Source of the DNA: Clostridiales bacterium
GTDB lineage: Bacteria; Bacillota; Clostridia; Christensenellales; QALW01
NCBI GenBank assembly: GCA_018376855.1
Contig: JAHAAN010000079.1
Span: 1 to 8,628, forward strand
Length of the DNA: 8,628 nucleotides
Direction: 5' to 3'
Of the stretch, positions 5,667-8,628 are shown in pieces (position 1 is the first letter of the stretch; the number at the start of each line of letters is the position of its first letter). The notes beneath the pieces were generated by a model. The model searched no databases. It saw only the letters and a list, made by a program, of their open reading frames with translations, and was not told the DNA's origin. Position numbers and translations under genes: made by a program.

Positions 5667-7931
5667 TCATGTTAAATTTTCCGGATCAATCTCTATATTG
5701 ACATAAACGGTTTTTGATTTAATTTGATCGTAAAGCTCAAAGATTCGCTGCTCGATCACATTTTCAAACCCGTTCTTTTTCAGCTTAATCAAAATCTGAT
5801 AGCGATACTGACCGCGAATACGCAAGATCGGCGCCGCCATCATGCCAAAGTGCAGCATCGTTTCGCGCCAATGCTCAACAGCGGTCAGCGTCTGGCGCAT
5901 TTTCGTATATTCATTATAACACGCGCGCTTTACTTCATCGCCGTCCGCACCGATAAAAATAATGCGGATATATCTTGCAAACGGCGGATACTGCATGACC
6001 TGCCGCTGCGCAACCTCATTGCGATAGAAATCCTCGTAGCTGTAACGGACAGCGTCTGAAATCGCATAATGCTTTGGCGTATAGGTCTGCAAAATTACTT
6101 TTCCCGCAGTATCCGCACGCCCGGCGCGGCCCGAAACCTGCGTGAGCAAACCAAAGGTGCGCTCCCTGCTTCGGTAATCCGGAAGCTGCAGCATCGTATC
6201 CGCAGAAACGATGCCGACAAGCGCAACACCCGGAAAATCAAGCCCCTTAGCGATCATCTGCGTGCCGATCAGCACCTGCGCTTCTCCGGCAGCAAACTTG
6301 CTTAAAATATGAAAATGCGCATCCTTTGTCCCCGTGGTATCGTTATCCATGCGCAAAATTCCGATTTCCGGAAAAAGCTTTCTGCATTCATCCTCCACTT
6401 TTTCCGTTCCGGCGCCCATATATTTAATATATTTGCTGCCGCAGGAAGGGCACACCTTCGGATAAGGGATCTCTTCCCCGCAATAATGGCAGCGAAGCCG
6501 GTTCGCCCCCGTTCGGCTGTTAATTGCGCTGCTGTGAAATGTCATAGACACTTCGCAATTAGGGCACTTCACCGTTTCCCCGCAGGCGCGGCAGGTTACC
6601 ACCGTGGAATGCCCCCGACGATTCAGAAAAAGAATTACCTGTTTGCCGTCTGCAATCGTTTTCTGCATTTCGGCATACAAGGTTCTGGAAAAAATCGAGC
6701 GGTTCCCCGCGGCTAATTCTTTTGCCATATCCACCACTTCGATGCTCGGAAGCGGCTTCCCGTTGACGCGCTGCGTCAGTTTAACAAGGCGATATTCCCC
6801 CTTTTGCGCCGCAAAAAACTGTTCAACCGAAGGCGTTGCGCTGCCTAACACCGTAATGCCTCCGTTAAGCCTTGCCCGTTCGTTCGCCACCGCGACCGCA
6901 TCATACTGCGGATGCTGATCCGCACGGTAGCTTCCTTCATGCGCTTCATCAATAATAATCAAGCGAACGTTTCTGCACGGTGCAAACACGGCAGAGCGTG
7001 CACCAACGACCACCTCAGCTTCGCCGCTGCGAATCCTTCGCCATTCATCAAAGCGTTCTCCCATGCTCAAAGCGCTGTGAAGAACAGCCACCCTTTGCCC
7101 AAAGCGCTCTCTGAAGCGCAGCACCGTCTGCGGCGTAAGCGAAATCTCAGGAATGAGCATAATTGCGCTCCCGCCGCTTTCAAGCACGCGGTCTATGGCC
7201 CGCATATACACTTCCGTTTTTCCGCTGCCCGTAACGCCGTGCAGCAAAATATTGCCCTGCTTTTTTTCCACTGCCTCCGTAATGGCCTCTAACGCCGCCT
7301 GCTGCTCTTCTTTCAGCAAATGCCAATCGCGAGTTTGCGCCTGCATCTCTTTATAAGGGCTTCTGTGCGTTTCCTCTTTTTCCAGCCGCACCGCTCCTTT
7401 TGCGCACAGCGCCCTGAGCGGCGCGGAAACATCGCCGAAGGTTTGGTTTAAAAACGCCTTTTCCGCCGACCCGTTTGCAATCAGCCATTCCATAACCTGA
7501 TATTGCTTTGTGCCATAACGGATCGAGGAAAGCAGTTTCTCCGCCTTTTGAACATCAACAGCCAATACCGCTTTAACAACATACTTTTCATTGACGCGCC
7601 CGCTGCGCATTTCCGCGGGCAGCAGCAGGCGGATCACCTGTACGGCCGTTGTATGATACTGTTTTTTCATCCAATCGATCAGAGCGATCTGATCGTCGTT
7701 CATCACCGGATATGGATCGCAAAAACGGATCACGTCCTTCAGGATCTCCTCGGGCAGCTCCGTATGCTGCGAAACCGAAAGCACATATCCCTCTACCGCC
7801 TTCTGTTTGCCAAAAGGCACTACGACTCTCATTCCGGGCTGCATTAAATCCTGCAAAGCTTCCGGAACGCGGTAGGTGAAAACGCGATCTACATCCTGAT
7901 GCGCAATATCCGTTATGATTTGTGCGTACAT
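5667..7931 (-). CDS. priA: Primosomal protein N' (replication restart helicase PriA)
   Basis: A 754-residue superfamily 2 3'-5' DNA helicase that recognises stalled forks and loads the replicative helicase. The N-terminal DNA-binding part (about 1-105) includes PGMRVVVPFG. Helicase motifs follow: Walker A GVTGSGKTEV (232-241, Lys238), motif II DEAH (328-331), GSATPS (363-368), LFLNRRGHS (434-442), GTQMIAKGLDFPGV (556-569) and QVSGRAGR (598-605). Eight zinc-binding cysteines are present: 447, 450, 456, 459, 481, 484, 494 and 497. The 459-481 spacing is seven residues longer than in E. coli PriA, and motif II is DEAH where many PriA proteins have DEEH. The start ATG at 7931 has GGGAG four bases upstream. 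Many Bacillota have coaBC between rpoZ and priA; here it is absent and a 49-bp spacer with a weak hairpin takes its place. All catalytic motifs look intact. Confidence 0.97.
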   Translation of the reverse strand: MYAQIITDIAHQDVDRVFTYRVPEALQDLMQPGMRVVVPFGKQKAVEGYVLSVSQHTELPEEILKDVIRFCDPYPVMNDDQIALIDWMKKQYHTTAVQVIRLLLPAEMRSGRVNEKYVVKAVLAVDVQKAEKLLSSIRYGTKQYQVMEWLIANGSAEKAFLNQTFGDVSAPLRALCAKGAVRLEKEETHRSPYKEMQAQTRDWHLLKEEQQAALEAITEAVEKKQGNILLHGVTGSGKTEVYMRAIDRVLESGGSAIMLIPEISLTPQTVLRFRERFGQRVAVLHSALSMGERFDEWRRIRSGEAEVVVGARSAVFAPCRNVRLIIIDEAHEGSYRADQHPQYDAVAVANERARLNGGITVLGSATPSVEQFFAAQKGEYRLVKLTQRVNGKPLPSIEVVDMAKELAAGNRSIFSRTLYAEMQKTIADGKQVILFLNRRGHSTVVTCRACGETVKCPNCEVSMTFHSSAINSRTGANRLRCHYCGEEIPYPKVCPSCGSKYIKYMGAGTEKVEDECRKLFPEIGILRMDNDTTGTKDAHFHILSKFAAGEAQVLIGTQMIAKGLDFPGVALVGIVSADTMLQLPDYRSRERTFGLLTQVSGRAGRADTAGKVILQTYTPKHYAISDAVRYSYEDFYRNEVAQRQVMQYPPFARYIRIIFIGADGDEVKRACYNEYTKMRQTLTAVEHWRETMLHFGMMAAPILRIRGQYRYQILIKLKKNGFENVIEQRIFELYDQIKSKTVYVNIEIDPENLT

Positions 7932-7940
7932 GCTTCTCCC

Positions 7941-7972
7941 TTTTTAAAAACACCCCACATAAAATGCAGGGT
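7941..7972 (-). terminator. Weak terminator-like hairpin between rpoZ and priA
   Basis: On the minus strand ACCCTGCA pairs with TGTGGGGT around the loop TTTTA (8 bp, two of them G-T), followed by G and five T, then five A. It starts 8 bases after the rpoZ stop and ends just before the priA ribosome binding site. The stem is short and contains wobbles, so it would act as a partial terminator or attenuator at most and may be fortuitous. No convincing promoter for priA is visible in the 49-bp spacer. Confidence 0.35.
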
Positions 7973-7980
7973 TGTCGATT

Positions 7981-8193
7981 CTATTCAGATTGCTGAGACG
8001 TATGATGAAAGCCGTATGCCGATGCCCCCAGCTCGCTCGTAGCCTGAATGACAGGCTTGACATTTCCGCATTCCACAAGCGGCGCTGCGCCGTCAACCAG
8101 CTGCTTGGCACGCTTTGACACCACCGCAACCAATTCATACCTGCACTCCGTTTTCTCCAGCAAATTCTCCATAGTAGGTTTTGAGCTTTTCAC
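7981..8193 (-). CDS. rpoZ: DNA-directed RNA polymerase omega subunit
   Basis: This is the small omega subunit, which binds the beta' C-terminus and helps assemble and stabilise RNA polymerase. The family signature is clear in PTMENLLEKTECRYELV followed by VSKRAKQLVDGA and a diverged KPVIQATSEL segment near the C-terminus. I place the start at GTG 8193, giving 70 residues. GGAGG is correctly spaced eight bases before it, and this start is one base after the gmk stop (TAA-A-GTG). A longer reading from the ATG at 8208 would add five residues, overlap gmk by 14 bp, and place its start next to no recognisable ribosome binding site. The position directly after gmk is the standard arrangement in Bacillota. 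The C-terminal tail (YGFHHTSQQSE) is not one I recognise. Confidence 0.93.
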   Translation of the reverse strand: MKSSKPTMENLLEKTECRYELVAVVSKRAKQLVDGAAPLVECGNVKPVIQATSELGASAYGFHHTSQQSE

Positions 8194-8194
8194 T

Positions 8195-8628
8195 TTAAAA
8201 TCCTCCATTCAATAGTTCGTTAAGCAGCCGTTCATTTCTGCTCACACGGCACTTTTCTGCTAAAATAATCGCTTCAATTTTTTGAACCGCCTCTTCAATC
8301 CGATCGTTTGTTACCACATAGTTATAGCGGTTGATAAAATTCATTTCCTCATACGCGCTGCGAAAGCGCTCCATAATCAGTTCCGGCGTCTCTCTGCCGC
8401 GCTCAACCAAACGCCTGTGAAGCTCTTCCATGCTCGGCGGCACCAAAAAAATGAATACTCCTTCTTCAAAACGTTCCTTAACCTGAAGCGCTCCCTGAAT
8501 ATCAATTTCAAGAATAAGGTCGTTTCCCTCCTGCAAGGTTTTACGCACAAACTTTTTCGGCGTGCCATAGTAATGACCGCTGTAGATCTGCGCATGCTCC
8601 AAAAGCTCGCCTTCCTGAATCATTTCCT
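8195..8628 (-). CDS. gmk: Guanylate kinase, C-terminal part (5' end cut by window edge)
   Basis: The visible 143 residues are the C-terminal two thirds of GMP kinase (ATP + GMP to ADP + GDP), usually about 200 residues. The missing part, beyond the right edge, should hold the P-loop. Features seen are the GMP-binding segment EHAQIYSGHYYGTPKKFV, the core strand LILEIDIQGALQVK, FLVPPSMEELHRRLVERGRE leading into the lid, RFRSAYEEM, and YNYVVTND with the closing helix. The ATG at 8623 is not the true start. It lies inside the conserved E-M-I-x-E-G-E-x-L-E segment and the frame continues to the edge. The 3' end carries the ribosome binding site of rpoZ (GGAGG within the last codons), so the two genes are probably translationally coupled. 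Confidence 0.95.
   Translation of the reverse strand, partial: EMIQEGELLEHAQIYSGHYYGTPKKFVRKTLQEGNDLILEIDIQGALQVKERFEEGVFIFLVPPSMEELHRRLVERGRETPELIMERFRSAYEEMNFINRYNYVVTNDRIEEAVQKIEAIILAEKCRVSRNERLLNELLNGGF

Overview
The window is a run of eight same-strand (minus) housekeeping genes of the kind found in Bacillota, most likely class Clostridia. The evidence is the gene order, a PrkC-type kinase next to a PP2C phosphatase, clostridial-style peptide deformylase and RlmN motifs, and strong GGAGG-type ribosome binding sites. Base composition is near half G+C by eye. I cannot name a genus.

In transcription order (right to left) the genes are: gmk (guanylate kinase, 5' end cut by the window edge), rpoZ (RNA polymerase omega), priA (restart helicase), def (peptide deformylase), fmt (Met-tRNA formyltransferase), rsmB (16S rRNA m5C methyltransferase), rlmN (radical-SAM rRNA/tRNA methyltransferase), prpC/stp (PP2C phosphatase) and prkC (Ser/Thr kinase, 3' part cut by the left edge). 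Junctions are tight. fmt/rsmB share ATGA, fmt overlaps def by 8 bp, rpoZ starts one base after gmk ends, and several other gaps are 16-17 bp. This points to one long transcript or a few overlapping ones. The genes serve nucleotide supply and transcription (gmk, rpoZ), replication restart (priA), N-formylmethionine addition and removal (fmt, def), ribosome modification (rsmB, rlmN), and a reversible phosphorylation switch (prpC, prkC).

Only two non-coding stretches are longer than about 20 bp. The 49 bp between rpoZ and priA hold a weak terminator-like hairpin. The stretch between rlmN and prpC (142 to 154 bp, depending on the prpC start) is dense with inverted repeats: a 12-bp near-closed stem, a perfect 22-bp palindrome, a 7-bp stem, and a longer imperfect pairing that encloses the last two. 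This is the only part of the window the genes do not explain. It could be a terminator, an operator or a structured leader for prpC-prkC.

I see no mobile element, CRISPR array, tRNA, rRNA or defence system, and no evidence for a new multi-gene system. Start codons were revised where the sequence supports it: rpoZ (GTG), rsmB (internal ATG at the fmt stop), rlmN (GTG) and prpC (second ATG).
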